A DNA stretch of 22,854 bases, from the IMG/VR virus record IMGVR_UViG_3300047284_000277, positions 1 to 22,854 of that record. One strand, 5' to 3'. The notes beneath the pieces were generated by a model that did not search any database, had not been told where the DNA came from, and saw only the letters and a list, made by a program, of their open reading frames with translations. This DNA is from a virus. Both the position numbers and the translations under genes were made by a program. Below, piece by piece: positions 8,178 to 15,992 of this stretch; within the stretch, counting starts at the first letter, position 1, and each line of letters begins with the position of its first letter.

Positions 8178-8362
8178 CCCATCTGTACGACATCACGCAA
8201 TGCTTGGCAGTAGCCCTGAAGCTTGTTTACTTGGAGCGCCACCGTAGCGTCTTCCAGTTCCACAAGCCTCGCATCACGCAATGCCGATAGATATGAAACG
8301 AAAATCTGAAAGTCTGAGTCGGCACTCAGGCGCTTCAGAGCCTCTTTGGTTCTTTGATCCAT
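8162..8362 (-). CDS. Hypothetical small helical protein, 66 aa
   Basis: The sequence begins MDQRTKEALKRLSADSDFQI and ends ALRDVVQMGTRKS. It is predicted to be wholly helical and has no membrane segment. Small proteins with this ending are seen between portal and scaffold genes in several phages, without known function. The ATG shares a base with the stop of the 116-aa gene (TAATG), which makes it a convincing gene despite its size. The stop codon lies inside a perfect 8-bp inverted repeat. I do not assign a function. Confidence 0.7.
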   Translation of the reverse strand: MDQRTKEALKRLSADSDFQIFVSYLSALRDARLVELEDATVALQVNKLQGYCQALRDVVQMGTRKS

Positions 8363-8712
8363 TAGAAGCTAGGCGTTCCCTTCTTGAACGACTGCTTCTG
8401 CCACATGAAACGATCGTAATGCTTGGGCATCTCGCCAACCATTCCGCCATTAGCTTTTCTAACGCCCATAGCAGAAGCGCCAAATCCTTCGATAGGCTCC
8501 TGCTCTTCGATGCGATCGGCCTCGGCAGCGCCTTCGGCCATGGCATTCGTTGCAGCAGGAGCGGCAACCGGAGCAGCAGCATCCTTCTTTTTGCTAAGAA
8601 GGGACTGATACATCTCGCGGTCGAGCTTGCGATCTTCGCGACGCTCTTGCTCCTGCTTGTAGCCTACATAGCCGCCAAGCAGCCCTGCGGCGACATTACC
8701 TAACTTGCTCAT
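8362..8712 (-). CDS. Hypothetical protein with Gly-rich N-terminus, 116 aa
   Basis: The N-terminus MSKLGNVAAGLLGGYVGYKQ is Gly/Ala-rich and mildly hydrophobic and could be a short amphipathic or membrane-associated helix. A strongly charged helix follows (EQERREDRKLDREM), then an Ala/Pro linker (residues about 45-60), and a C-terminal part with GVRKANGGMVGEMPKHYDRF. The 'KANGGMV' element recurs in small phage structural-region proteins. The start ATG overlaps the portal stop as ATGA. It may be a minor head or ejected internal protein, but this is only a guess from location between portal and scaffold. Confidence 0.68.
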   Translation of the reverse strand: MSKLGNVAAGLLGGYVGYKQEQERREDRKLDREMYQSLLSKKKDAAAPVAAPAATNAMAEGAAEADRIEEQEPIEGFGASAMGVRKANGGMVGEMPKHYDRFMWQKQSFKKGTPSF

Positions 8713-10652
8713 TGCATTACTCCTTGGGGTTGCATCTGCTCGGGCGGCATCATTTCAGGTTGCTGAGGCTGCTGAGCCATCTGTTCGCTTAAAATCTTCT
8801 GCACTTCCGCGATCTTCTCGGGGTCGGGAATGATCTTGTCGATGTCCATGTTCAATGTCTTTGCCGCCTCGCGCAGAAGCATTGCACGGCCACTCGGCCC
8901 CATGATCTGGATGTCCACCGGGTTGGCTGTCATCTGCAAGAACTCGTTACGTCGCTGCTGGACAGACTCCTTGAGCAGCGTACCAACGACGCCAGCAGGA
9001 ACAATCTGCATGTCGCCCTTGATCGACGAATCGTCGTCGTAAATCATGATGTGATCATACAGGCGCTGCAGCACTTCCGTGTTGGCAGTATCCAAAGCAA
9101 GGATAGCCTGCTTGATTCCCTTAGCGGCATTCTCCATCAGCATCGAGAGACCAGACGCAGTGCGTCCGGCTCCAGACATCTGGCCGCTGCCGTAGATGTA
9201 GTTCGGCACACCGGTCACTTCGTCAGCTACTCGCTGGAAGTGCTGGTACACACCAAGCAAAGTGTTGGCATTCATGTCCGGCTGGAAGAAGCGGATAGCA
9301 GGCTGGCCACCGCCAGTACGGTCAGAGGTCGTCTGCCATATCTTCCACGGATACATCTTCGTGAGGTCTTCGCCGTCAGGGAGGCGATCCACGCTCACTT
9401 CAACCTGCGGCCCAGAGGCGATGCCCATGTTGTTAGCCAGCGCACGGGCTGCAGCATTACAGACCGTCTGAACGTCGGTCATCATCTCAGGCAGGGCAAG
9501 ACCCCAGAAAGCGCCGGGGATCGACTCCCAAGAAGCCTTCGAGTACGGGCGACGGGACAGCGGGTCAGGATTCTTAACGCACTTGATGACGTAGCTACCG
9601 ACCTGCCACACGCAGACTTCGTACTCGCGGTAGTCCTCGACATCGTCCATGCCCCACTCGCGGAGCATGTAGCCAGAGACAGAGCCCCAGAACTCGATGC
9701 TCTCGATCAGCTCAGTTCCGACCAACGTGTTGTTGCGGCCTTCGAGCAGGTTGCGCTCCGTGTCGGACTGGGTCAGCTCACGCAGACCGCTGTTGCCGTA
9801 GGTACGCAGCACTTGGTCGATGGCATCGACATTGAAGCTGGGCGAGTTACGCAGATCTTCGAGGTCGGCTCGGGTGAGCTGGTGGCGCTCGATGATGTAG
9901 CCGTCTTGAGTATTAGACGCATTGGGAGACGGGAAGATGTCGTACGGCGATACGCGCTCGAAGTCTTCAACGATCTCGTCGGTCACAACCGGAGTCCAGT
10001 TCTTACCCCAGCTCAACTTCTTCTTCGTGCGAACAACCGGGCCTTTGATGAAGGCAGTCGGGTACGTGCAGAAGTCGTAGATAACTTCAGAGAGAACCGT
10101 GTTGAACTTGGACTGCTGCATCTTATCGAGGATGCGCTTCTCCATCTTGAGAGCTGCTTCCTTCGAGCGATCCATGAGGCGCTTCTTAACTTCCTCGTAG
10201 ATCTCTTCCATCCGCTTTTCAATCGTCTGCGGATTGACGCCAATGCCAGCGCTCTGCACTTCATCGGCCTCTGCCGTGACAGCCTCGATGATCTCGTTAC
10301 GGAGTTCATCAGGCACAGAAGGCTCGGCAGTCGGAGTCAGGCTCCACGGCTTCTCGCCAGAAGACAGCATGACATCCTTGATCCAGCTCTCAGCCGCACG
10401 GCACTTGATGTCCGTGAGCATCATGTAAATATCAGAGCCGCCGGTCTGGCGAATCATGGCCAGCTTGTCAGGATCGTAGACTCCACGACGCTGGCGCTCA
10501 GAGCGCAGCAGTCGCTCGGTTACATCAGACTTAGCGGTCTTTGCTTCCTCATAGCAACGACGGACGTATCCCGCAAGCGACAATACGACCGGCTCATCGG
10601 AGATGGCCGACTCTTCTTGCGCTTTTCGTAACTTGACCGAATTAAGTGCCAT
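8709..10652 (-). CDS. Portal protein, 647 aa
   Basis: At 647 aa this matches the usual size of podovirus portals. The N-terminal helical region reads YVRRCYEEAKTAKSDVTERL, followed by SDIYMMLTDIKCRAAESWIK, a crown/clip-type helix pair near residues 80-105. Later come FERVSPYDIFPSPNA (about 240), ALPEMMTDVQTVCNAAARAL, GVPNYIYGSGQMSGAGRTAS and LSMLMENAAKGIKQAI, the 'GxxxxxGRTASGLSMLM' pattern being characteristic of portals. The C-terminus is a Gln/Pro/Met-rich tail. It forms the dodecameric DNA-entry ring and docks the terminase, which is encoded immediately upstream with a three-base gap. The ribosome site is poor, so translation is probably coupled to terminase. Confidence 0.93.
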   Translation of the reverse strand: MALNSVKLRKAQEESAISDEPVVLSLAGYVRRCYEEAKTAKSDVTERLLRSERQRRGVYDPDKLAMIRQTGGSDIYMMLTDIKCRAAESWIKDVMLSSGEKPWSLTPTAEPSVPDELRNEIIEAVTAEADEVQSAGIGVNPQTIEKRMEEIYEEVKKRLMDRSKEAALKMEKRILDKMQQSKFNTVLSEVIYDFCTYPTAFIKGPVVRTKKKLSWGKNWTPVVTDEIVEDFERVSPYDIFPSPNASNTQDGYIIERHQLTRADLEDLRNSPSFNVDAIDQVLRTYGNSGLRELTQSDTERNLLEGRNNTLVGTELIESIEFWGSVSGYMLREWGMDDVEDYREYEVCVWQVGSYVIKCVKNPDPLSRRPYSKASWESIPGAFWGLALPEMMTDVQTVCNAAARALANNMGIASGPQVEVSVDRLPDGEDLTKMYPWKIWQTTSDRTGGGQPAIRFFQPDMNANTLLGVYQHFQRVADEVTGVPNYIYGSGQMSGAGRTASGLSMLMENAAKGIKQAILALDTANTEVLQRLYDHIMIYDDDSSIKGDMQIVPAGVVGTLLKESVQQRRNEFLQMTANPVDIQIMGPSGRAMLLREAAKTLNMDIDKIIPDPEKIAEVQKILSEQMAQQPQQPEMMPPEQMQPQGVMQ

Positions 10653-10655
10653 GTT

Positions 10656-12098
10656 TTATACCCAACCGCCTGTGGTTGCTTCTTTGATAACTTTTCGACG
10701 AACAGGATTCATCTCGTGGCGCATGTGCAGACAGCCATATTGTAAGGCGTCGTGTACGTGCGAGAACTTGTCCTTAACTGGACGATCCTTGAACTTCGTC
10801 GTACCTGATGACCGGATACGCTCATAGCGGTATCCACCGTTGAATCCTTTGCGCAGCATCTTGCAGTCAGGCCCAAGCACAAAGCCGGGGCCGCTCGAAG
10901 ACATGCGCTGAAGGAAGAAGGCCACGCTTTCTCGACGGGCCAAGAACTCGTTTGTCGGCGCTGGTTCACAGATCAAGCCAAGCGACAGAAGTTCCTGCAT
11001 GCAGGTCTTCTCGTCAGTCTGCGCTCGAATGTTGCCAGCAGGATCTCCCACTGCTTCGAGTCTGCAGCGAGAGTACTTCTGCATAATGAAAGGCCTGACG
11101 ACTTCTGAGTAGAACTGGCGGATGCCCATGTCCTCAGAGACAAGCTCATCGAGAATGAGGAGCTGCCCCTTCGGGGACATCTGCAAGAACACACACGCAG
11201 GAGTCAGGCCGAAGTCAAACGACAGGATGACCGGCATACCATCGACCGGTGTGAGAGGAGTCTCACTAAAGTGTTCCTTGTCGCTCCACTCCGGATAGAC
11301 GGGCTTACCGTCCATCGTCGTGCCATAGTCCCCGAGAAGGAAGACCTTGATCCAGTCATCGGTTTTGCCAGCCACCTGATTCAGGTAGTACTGGTAACCG
11401 AGGCTATGGTTCTGGATGTTCTCCGCCTTCGGGTTTGGAATGTACTCCATGAAGGTCTCGGACTTTTCGTCCAAGTCCTGCATGAGGCCTCCGGGCTGGC
11501 GAAAGAACTTATAGCCTTTGGGGCGATCTTCTTCGGCCAGCTTATACCACCAAGAATCATCGTCCGGTGGGTTGGTATCCATGATCACGCCAGTCCACGA
11601 AGGGCCGCCTACGCGCTTTGATGGGAAACGACCCACGCGCTGCGTACACATATCGAGTACTGACTTATCCATCTCAGAGGCTTCGTTGATCCACGCGCCA
11701 GTGAGTTCGAGAGAGCGGAGCTTGTTTACATCTTCCGGTCTATCGATAGCGATGAAGAGAACTTCGATCTCAAGACCAGTGCCATCACCAATGTCATCGA
11801 TGTTGATCATCGAAGTAATTGGCGTGTCCCACTTCATAACCGCAATGTCCTTCATCCAGTCCATCCACGTTTTGATCGTGGTCGACTTGAGTTCAGGATA
11901 GGTGTTACGCAGTGCAGCCCATCGAGAGCGACGGATTCCATCTGGCCCCGGCAGCTGTCGTAAGCCGCGAACCAAGATCTCGTAGCAGCAAGCTGTGGAC
12001 TTTCCAGAACCTACCGGCCCCATCAGTCCACGGACGAACGAGTCATCCAGATGGAAGGCCTCCGAAGAGGGGCCGGGAGGGATATAGCTGATCTCCAT
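10656..12098 (-). CDS. terL: Terminase large subunit, 480 aa
   Basis: This is the packaging motor ATPase-nuclease. Walker A is GPVGSGKST at residues 27-35. Walker B ends AWINEAS with catalytic E139. The coupling motif region is MDTNPPDD (about 173-180). The nuclease domain shows its three acidic ligands at D295 (SFDFG), D352 (GDPAG) and D450 (HVHDAL). An LRNTYPELKSTT segment (63-74) is also typical of the family. Length is normal and no key residue is missing. The gene is coupled at both ends: its ATG overlaps the upstream stop (TAATG) and portal follows after three bases. Unusually, its small-subunit partner is about 3.9 kb upstream, separated by lysis and phosphoesterase genes. Confidence 0.95.
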   Translation of the reverse strand: MEISYIPPGPSSEAFHLDDSFVRGLMGPVGSGKSTACCYEILVRGLRQLPGPDGIRRSRWAALRNTYPELKSTTIKTWMDWMKDIAVMKWDTPITSMINIDDIGDGTGLEIEVLFIAIDRPEDVNKLRSLELTGAWINEASEMDKSVLDMCTQRVGRFPSKRVGGPSWTGVIMDTNPPDDDSWWYKLAEEDRPKGYKFFRQPGGLMQDLDEKSETFMEYIPNPKAENIQNHSLGYQYYLNQVAGKTDDWIKVFLLGDYGTTMDGKPVYPEWSDKEHFSETPLTPVDGMPVILSFDFGLTPACVFLQMSPKGQLLILDELVSEDMGIRQFYSEVVRPFIMQKYSRCRLEAVGDPAGNIRAQTDEKTCMQELLSLGLICEPAPTNEFLARRESVAFFLQRMSSSGPGFVLGPDCKMLRKGFNGGYRYERIRSSGTTKFKDRPVKDKFSHVHDALQYGCLHMRHEMNPVRRKVIKEATTGGWV

Positions 12099-12409
12099 TA
12101 CCAGAGTACTTTTCGTGCCCAGTAATTTGCGGAGAACTTATCGTCCTTAGTTAGCTTGCCTGACTTGTCACGAATGCCAGCAGAGCGAGACAGATAGTTC
12201 TTACGGCGCTTTTCGCTGCCGTGCTGCGTATAGTCTTCCATGCCACGCAAGCCAAAGCGAACGAGCTTCACATCGTCGCCCTTCTTGGCTAGAACTATCT
12301 TCTTTTCCTTAGCGCCAGCCGGTGCGTTCTTTGGCTTATTGAAGCCATCGAACTTTTGCCCGCGATATACGAGCTTTCCATTCTCGCGCTTTACGTCACT
12401 TGCTTTCAT
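12098..12409 (-). CDS. Small basic conserved phage protein, 103 aa
   Basis: I place the start at 12409 (MKASDVKRENGKLVYRGQKF), because GGAGG lies six bases upstream; a longer in-frame start ten codons earlier lacks this support. The protein is lysine-rich. It contains FDGFNKPK, KKIVLAKKGDDVKLVRFGLR, a basic segment EKRRKNYLSRSAG and ends SANYWARKVLW. The pattern 'FNKPK…VLAK.G..VKL.RFG…R..F..R…YWA.KV.W' is one I recognise from many phage genomes, often near structural or terminase genes, without known function. The charge suggests nucleic-acid or capsid binding. The stop overlaps the large terminase start (TAATG). Confidence 0.8.
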   Translation of the reverse strand: MKASDVKRENGKLVYRGQKFDGFNKPKNAPAGAKEKKIVLAKKGDDVKLVRFGLRGMEDYTQHGSEKRRKNYLSRSAGIRDKSGKLTKDDKFSANYWARKVLW

Positions 12410-12419
12410 AGGCTGCCTC

Positions 12420-13004
12420 CTATCTGAACATGATATCAATCAATGACTCGCCTCGGACTTCCAAGGAGAGCCAATTGAATAATAAAAACCCCCCTCCAAG
12501 AATTAGCGACAAGCCCATTGCAACACCAATAAGTATTTCGTTTCGTTCCTGACGGCGATACTTCTCGCGAGTGATCCTAAGCTGCTCTTTGCGGATCTTC
12601 TCGTTTTGCTCTTTACGTATGCGGTCGTACTCTGCTCGCTCGCTTTGAGTCATCGACCAGTAGAAAGCATGCTCCTGCTCTTTCTGGCTTTGGATGATCA
12701 GGGCTTGGCGAGTCGCTTCTTTCACCGCAGTTTGCGCGGTGTTGTATTCCGTAATCACCGCATTAGTATCGCGGCGCGTTACTACGTTGACTGCTCGCTC
12801 TTTATCGAGAGATGGCTTGATCGCAGCTTTTTCTTTTTTGATTTCTCTGCGAGCCGACTCTTTCTCTGCAATTGCTCTAGCGTCCTCGACAAGACCATAG
12901 GTCTCGTTCATCAGGCCGCGAGCAGACTCTACCGTAGACTTGGCGGCAGAGAGAGGATTGGTTGCAGCGTTGGCTAAGTCGGTTAGTTTATCTAGCTTGG
13001 ACAT
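12420..13004 (-). CDS. Coiled-coil protein with C-terminal membrane segment, 194 aa
   Basis: Residues 1-155 are strongly helical and charged, including KESARREIKKEKAAIKPSL and a long Arg/Glu/Lys coil (SERAEYDRIRKEQNEKIRK) near 120-140. One hydrophobic segment follows at about 158-178 (ILIGVAMGLSLILGGGFLLF), with a short polar tail. No signal peptide is visible, so this would be a tail-anchored inner-membrane protein with its coil in the cytoplasm, the reverse of a usual i-spanin. It overlaps the endolysin gene by 13 bp and belongs to the lysis cluster by position. A holin-regulating or antiholin role is possible but unproven. Function is unknown. Confidence 0.72.
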   Translation of the reverse strand: MSKLDKLTDLANAATNPLSAAKSTVESARGLMNETYGLVEDARAIAEKESARREIKKEKAAIKPSLDKERAVNVVTRRDTNAVITEYNTAQTAVKEATRQALIIQSQKEQEHAFYWSMTQSERAEYDRIRKEQNEKIRKEQLRITREKYRRQERNEILIGVAMGLSLILGGGFLLFNWLSLEVRGESLIDIMFR

Positions 13005-13507
13005 GAGAGGTACAAAGCTCGCTCATCTCTGCGCCTCTTCAGAAGTCCCGGTAAAACCCTTCCACCGCCCTTAGTCCATTTCATGAACTCTTCGGCGGCC
13101 TCATCAAACTCGGCCCTGTTGTTCTTCATGCGCAAGCTTGAGCGCTGAAGGTTTCCCAATCCTACATTGAAAGAAAAGGAAACGAGTGCGTCGAAGCGGC
13201 CTTGGCTATCAAGAGCATTAGGGCAATATCTGGCCACGCCGCGCTCAAATCGCGCAAGGTCTTTAGAAAGAAGATCGTCCACTTCAGCAGCAGTCCAGAC
13301 ACGATTGTCCTCCGGTCGTAAGGAAAATTCCTTACGCAGCATCTTCCCGGCATTCTCCACTGTGCGAAGTGCAGGAAGGTTGGCTTGCTCTGGATACAGA
13401 ACGTGACCGACGCCAACAGTCCACAGCCCAGAAGGGCAGAGGTAAGGACGATTCCTTACTCCCTCGTGGTGCTTGATCATCTCCAGAGCTTTGTCGCTTA
13501 CTTTCAC
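12992..13507 (-). CDS. Endolysin, T4-type lysozyme (GH24), 171 aa
   Basis: The protein cleaves peptidoglycan glycan strands (muramidase). It begins MKVSDKALEMIKHHEGVRNR and carries the catalytic pattern E15-8 residues-C24-5 residues-T30, within HHEG…PYLCPSGLWTVGVGH. The second residue is cysteine where P22 lysozyme has aspartate; the E-8-(D/C)-5-T spacing is the known form of this family. A later conserved segment reads ALVSFSFNVGLGNLQRSSL (about 107-125), and the end GGGRVLPGLLKRRRDERALY matches the family's 'GL..RR..E..L' signature. There is no signal or anchor sequence, so release through a holin is expected. The upstream membrane gene overlaps as ATGA. Confidence 0.93.
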   Translation of the reverse strand: MKVSDKALEMIKHHEGVRNRPYLCPSGLWTVGVGHVLYPEQANLPALRTVENAGKMLRKEFSLRPEDNRVWTAAEVDDLLSKDLARFERGVARYCPNALDSQGRFDALVSFSFNVGLGNLQRSSLRMKNNRAEFDEAAEEFMKWTKGGGRVLPGLLKRRRDERALYLSCPS

Positions 13508-13989
13508 TTCTTGTTGAAAGCTTGAGTGCCAAACCAGAAGGCAATGATCGACGAGAGGATTAGCATCTCATCGTCAGAGAACACTTCGGCCATCGCGGCA
13601 GCAAATGGCACACCAGTGTTGTACGCATACCAGACGCCAGCAATGTTAATGGCTACCAGCTCAAGAACGAAGATGTATGTCACAACCGGTCGCACCGAAG
13701 CGCGAAGGTTGATCATCCACTGGCTAGCGCCTTTACCGATCTCGATGTCGTGCTGGTACAGAGCCTGTCGCTCTTCTCCTGCAGTCTGAGTCTGGATCTG
13801 CTCTAGCTTGATCTCTTCTACACGAGCCTGAGCAAGAAAGCCCCGCTCGGCTAGAGCAAGCTCACGCTCCTTCTGTGCGGCTACCAGTGCCAGCTCGTGC
13901 TTCTTATCCTGCCGGTCTTGAACCAAGGACAGGATCTTCGGCAGGCCGCCAGCCAAGAAAGACAAGAAAGTCGAAACCATGGTCATCAT
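13504..13989 (-). CDS. Probable holin-like membrane protein (3-TM type), 161 aa
   Basis: An N-terminal mildly hydrophobic segment (TFLSFLAGGLPKILSLV, about 7-23) is followed by a charged coil rich in Glu/Lys/Gln (about 24-80), then two clear hydrophobic segments: VVTYIFVLELVAINIAGVWY (about 101-120) and LILSSIIAFWFGTQAF (about 143-158). The segment ASVRPVVTY recalls the 'R-(P/x)-RP' entrance of GTA_holin_3TM-type proteins. The stop overlaps the endolysin ATG, the classic holin-endolysin pairing. The start cluster contains three methionines (M1, M2, M4), with AAGGAGAG about nine bases upstream, so a dual-start control as in lambda S is conceivable but not shown. The role of forming the lesion for endolysin export is inferred. 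Confidence 0.75.
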   Translation of the reverse strand: MMTMVSTFLSFLAGGLPKILSLVQDRQDKKHELALVAAQKERELALAERGFLAQARVEEIKLEQIQTQTAGEERQALYQHDIEIGKGASQWMINLRASVRPVVTYIFVLELVAINIAGVWYAYNTGVPFAAAMAEVFSDDEMLILSSIIAFWFGTQAFNKK

Positions 13990-14002
13990 CGGTGCGCTCT
14001 CC

Positions 14003-14236
14003 TTACTTGTCCATCTTGTTTTCTAAGCGATCGAAGATCTTCTCCAGCATTCCTTTCAGATCTCGGATGTCTTCCCGGTAGTCATCCTTGGCTACATAGT
14101 TCCTCGGGATGTCCTCCCTGAGCTTGGCTACGTCTGCCTTTAGACCATTCACGGCTGCCCAGAGTTCTCTGGCAAACCATCCTAATGTTGTCGCGGCGAT
14201 ACCAAACACCACGTTAAGAGCTGATTGAAGATCCAT
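14003..14236 (-). CDS. Small membrane protein with coiled coil, 77 aa
   Basis: Residues about 5-22 form one membrane segment (SALNVVFGIAATTLGWFARE). A helical, charged tail follows with NGLKADVAKLREDIPRNYVA and KDDYREDIRDLKGMLEKIFD. Small proteins with 'GWFARELW.AV..L..D...LR…P..YV.KDDY..D' are common in phage lysis clusters. Topology (short N-terminal helix, long periplasmic or cytoplasmic coil) resembles an i-spanin, but no o-spanin with a lipobox is visible here, so spanin function is only one option; an accessory holin is another. The ATG overlaps the phosphoesterase stop (TAATG), and the next gene is 13 bp downstream. Confidence 0.78.
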   Translation of the reverse strand: MDLQSALNVVFGIAATTLGWFARELWAAVNGLKADVAKLREDIPRNYVAKDDYREDIRDLKGMLEKIFDRLENKMDK

Positions 14237-15315
14237 TACTGGTTCCGCAAGAAGTTGAGATACTTAACGCCTTCCTCTGGCTCCCAGAACAGCTTGATCA
14301 GGTCTGGATGATCTTCAGGAAGGGACGGGTCTATGATCGTCAAGGCGCATGGACTCAGGGTGTTGTCCCTAAAGCCACGCTCCTTTGCGAAGCGATCGTA
14401 GATCTTGTAGCTGCTGACTTTCAGTGCATGCATTGTAATGCCACTGATAGCATCCTTGAGGACACTGTAAGCAGACTCGTGCTTATGTCCTGCAACGTAC
14501 AGGTGATCACGGGTTCCCATGATCGCAGCCTTCATCGGCCCGTGGGCCGGGTTCCACACAGAAGAGCCTGAGTGATCGTGACGGGCATTCACCCGTATCT
14601 CTCGGCCATTCGGGAACTTCAGGGCGATCCGAGCTTCGGATGCCTTGTACATTGCATTCTGTTGCTTGGCGATCCAGCGCAGCGGGTCACCCGCTCCAGA
14701 CCACAAGTCGTGGTTACCGCCGATCATGTAGAGCCAATCGCAACGGTTGACGAACCATTCGGCCAGACGCCATGCCTGTGCAGCTGACGTACTCTGCTCT
14801 CCATACAGACGGGCCAAGCGGCCAGTCCAGTTGTTCAGGGTGTCGCCTACGTTGCAGGCAAACAGTCCCGGTGTGTTCCTGACCAGCTCGGTGTGCCGCT
14901 CAAGAGCCGCAATATCCGTGCCGTCATCGTCTACGTGGGGGTCACCAAAGTGCAGCAAGCCAATCGGCCCCTGCAGCTTGATCTTCACGGGGATGAGCTT
15001 GGCAGCCTCCTCGTGATTCTTCTTGGCCTCGAACTGCCTCTTCCGGTGCGCGACCAGATCCTCAATCGAGATGTCGTCGTCAGGGATCTCCTTGATCTCG
15101 AAGCCCCGAGTCTCAGGATCTGGCTTGAAGCCCTTGTTGCTTCCCACTGGGTATCCGGTCTCAGGGATATGAATCCCCTGCGCCTTCATCCTGCTGAGAT
15201 GTATCAACAGAATCCTATTCGTGATTCCTAGATCATGTGCAGTCTTGTTGCGCACAAAGTTGTTGCGCTCTAGGGCTGCCAATATCTCCTCATCACTAGC
15301 CTTTCTTGCGGCCAT
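14236..15315 (-). CDS. Metallophosphoesterase with N-terminal HTH domain, 359 aa
   Basis: Residues 1-48 look like a Fis-type helix-turn-helix (EEILAALERNNFVRNKTAHD then LGITNRILLIHLSRMKAQG). A linker of about 60 residues leads to a calcineurin-like phosphoesterase domain with all metal-ligand motifs: D125-x-H127 (FGDPH), G157-D158, G200-N201-H202-D203, H246-x-H248 and G276-H277-x-H279. It should therefore be a two-metal phosphatase or nuclease. Substrate is unknown; the HTH suggests DNA is bound or is the target. It is translationally coupled to the 77-aa membrane protein downstream (TAATG) and overlaps the HExxH gene upstream by 20 bp. Placement between small and large terminase genes hints at a late role, for example DNA processing, but this is inference. 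Confidence 0.88.
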   Translation of the reverse strand: MAARKASDEEILAALERNNFVRNKTAHDLGITNRILLIHLSRMKAQGIHIPETGYPVGSNKGFKPDPETRGFEIKEIPDDDISIEDLVAHRKRQFEAKKNHEEAAKLIPVKIKLQGPIGLLHFGDPHVDDDGTDIAALERHTELVRNTPGLFACNVGDTLNNWTGRLARLYGEQSTSAAQAWRLAEWFVNRCDWLYMIGGNHDLWSGAGDPLRWIAKQQNAMYKASEARIALKFPNGREIRVNARHDHSGSSVWNPAHGPMKAAIMGTRDHLYVAGHKHESAYSVLKDAISGITMHALKVSSYKIYDRFAKERGFRDNTLSPCALTIIDPSLPEDHPDLIKLFWEPEEGVKYLNFLRNQ

Positions 15316-15619
15316 TGGTCTTTGCCTCGTATGTCGCCGTTTTCATCGCTTGGTGCAATAGGCCAGCAAACGTGTCTACGAAGGATTCATCCTCCGACAA
15401 CTCGTTCTTGCCTAATGCGAACAAGATGCAATGCACGAGTTCGTGGTAGAACGCATGCTCCATCATCTGTTGGCTTTTAACAACAACTGTGATCTTATGG
15501 CCCATGGGGTCATACATCCCCACGGCGTCATCGTGATCCCAGTTGTCAGGGTGTCGCAGCTCGACTTCGATGTTGCAACCAAGGACTTGAAACCGACTCG
15601 GAATCAACTGCCTGCCCAT
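15296..15619 (-). CDS. Small HExxH zinc-metallopeptidase-like protein, 107 aa
   Basis: I choose the start at 15619 (MGRQLIPSRFQVLGCNIEVE), since GGAGG sits six to seven bases upstream; a longer frame of 14 more codons has no such site. The protein contains FYHELVHCILFALGK, an HExxH zinc-binding motif (about residues 54-58), followed by ELSEDESFVDTFAGLLHQAM, where E/D residues could supply the third ligand, as in ImmA/IrrE-like and SprT-like minimal peptidases. An earlier 'G.Y.P..H.I.V' beta segment (VGMYDPMGHKITVVV) also fits small metallopeptidases. No signal peptide. The target is unknown. It overlaps the phosphoesterase gene by 20 bp and is probably co-expressed with it. Confidence 0.8.
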   Translation of the reverse strand: MGRQLIPSRFQVLGCNIEVELRHPDNWDHDDAVGMYDPMGHKITVVVKSQQMMEHAFYHELVHCILFALGKNELSEDESFVDTFAGLLHQAMKTATYEAKTNGRKKG

Positions 15620-15992
15620 GTCAGCCCTCCATGAGTTGCTGGTTACGACATCCAGCGTCACTACCGCTAGGGGAGGCGACCTAGCTTTGGGCGGATGAGG
15701 AGGTGCCCAGTGACCGATTGGGTTAAGGATGCCTGCAAAAAAATTTTACGAGATGCTTCGATACCCCCACCCCCGGCCTGTCAGTGGCCAGCATGGGGCT
15801 ACCCGGTGCGCGTCGGCGCAGCCAAGTGCGTGTGAGTAGGTATGTGTGGTGGAACCAACGCACCCGGCCTGCGACGCCCGATGGCCAGCTCGGGAGCCGG
15901 TCGAGGCCGTTCGCTCTATAAGGAGTCAGCCTCGCCCAAGAGGCCTCATTGGAGGCCGTGACGGCCAGTGTGGGCCTTCCGGTAGCCGTGGA
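15620..15992. other. Non-coding 373-bp stretch beside the small terminase gene; possible packaging or control site
   Basis: No convincing gene is seen on either strand; the longest ATG-initiated minus frame is about 22 codons. The stretch is GC-rich with several structured elements: TGCGC-GTCG-GCGCA (15807-15820), GGCCGTGACGGCC (15953-15965), the palindrome GAGGCCTC (15940-15947), three GGCCAG copies, a C-run (15764-15776) and an isolated A7TTTT tract near 15737-15748. It separates two same-strand gene groups in a block where nearly all other genes overlap. A terminator, an internal promoter, or a pac/cos-type recognition site close to the small terminase gene are possible; none is proven. 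Confidence 0.45.

Noticed and set aside
9051-10631. A 526-codon open frame on the plus strand
   Set aside because: It lies exactly opposite the portal gene, has Arg/His-rich shadow composition, no ribosome site and no recognisable motif.
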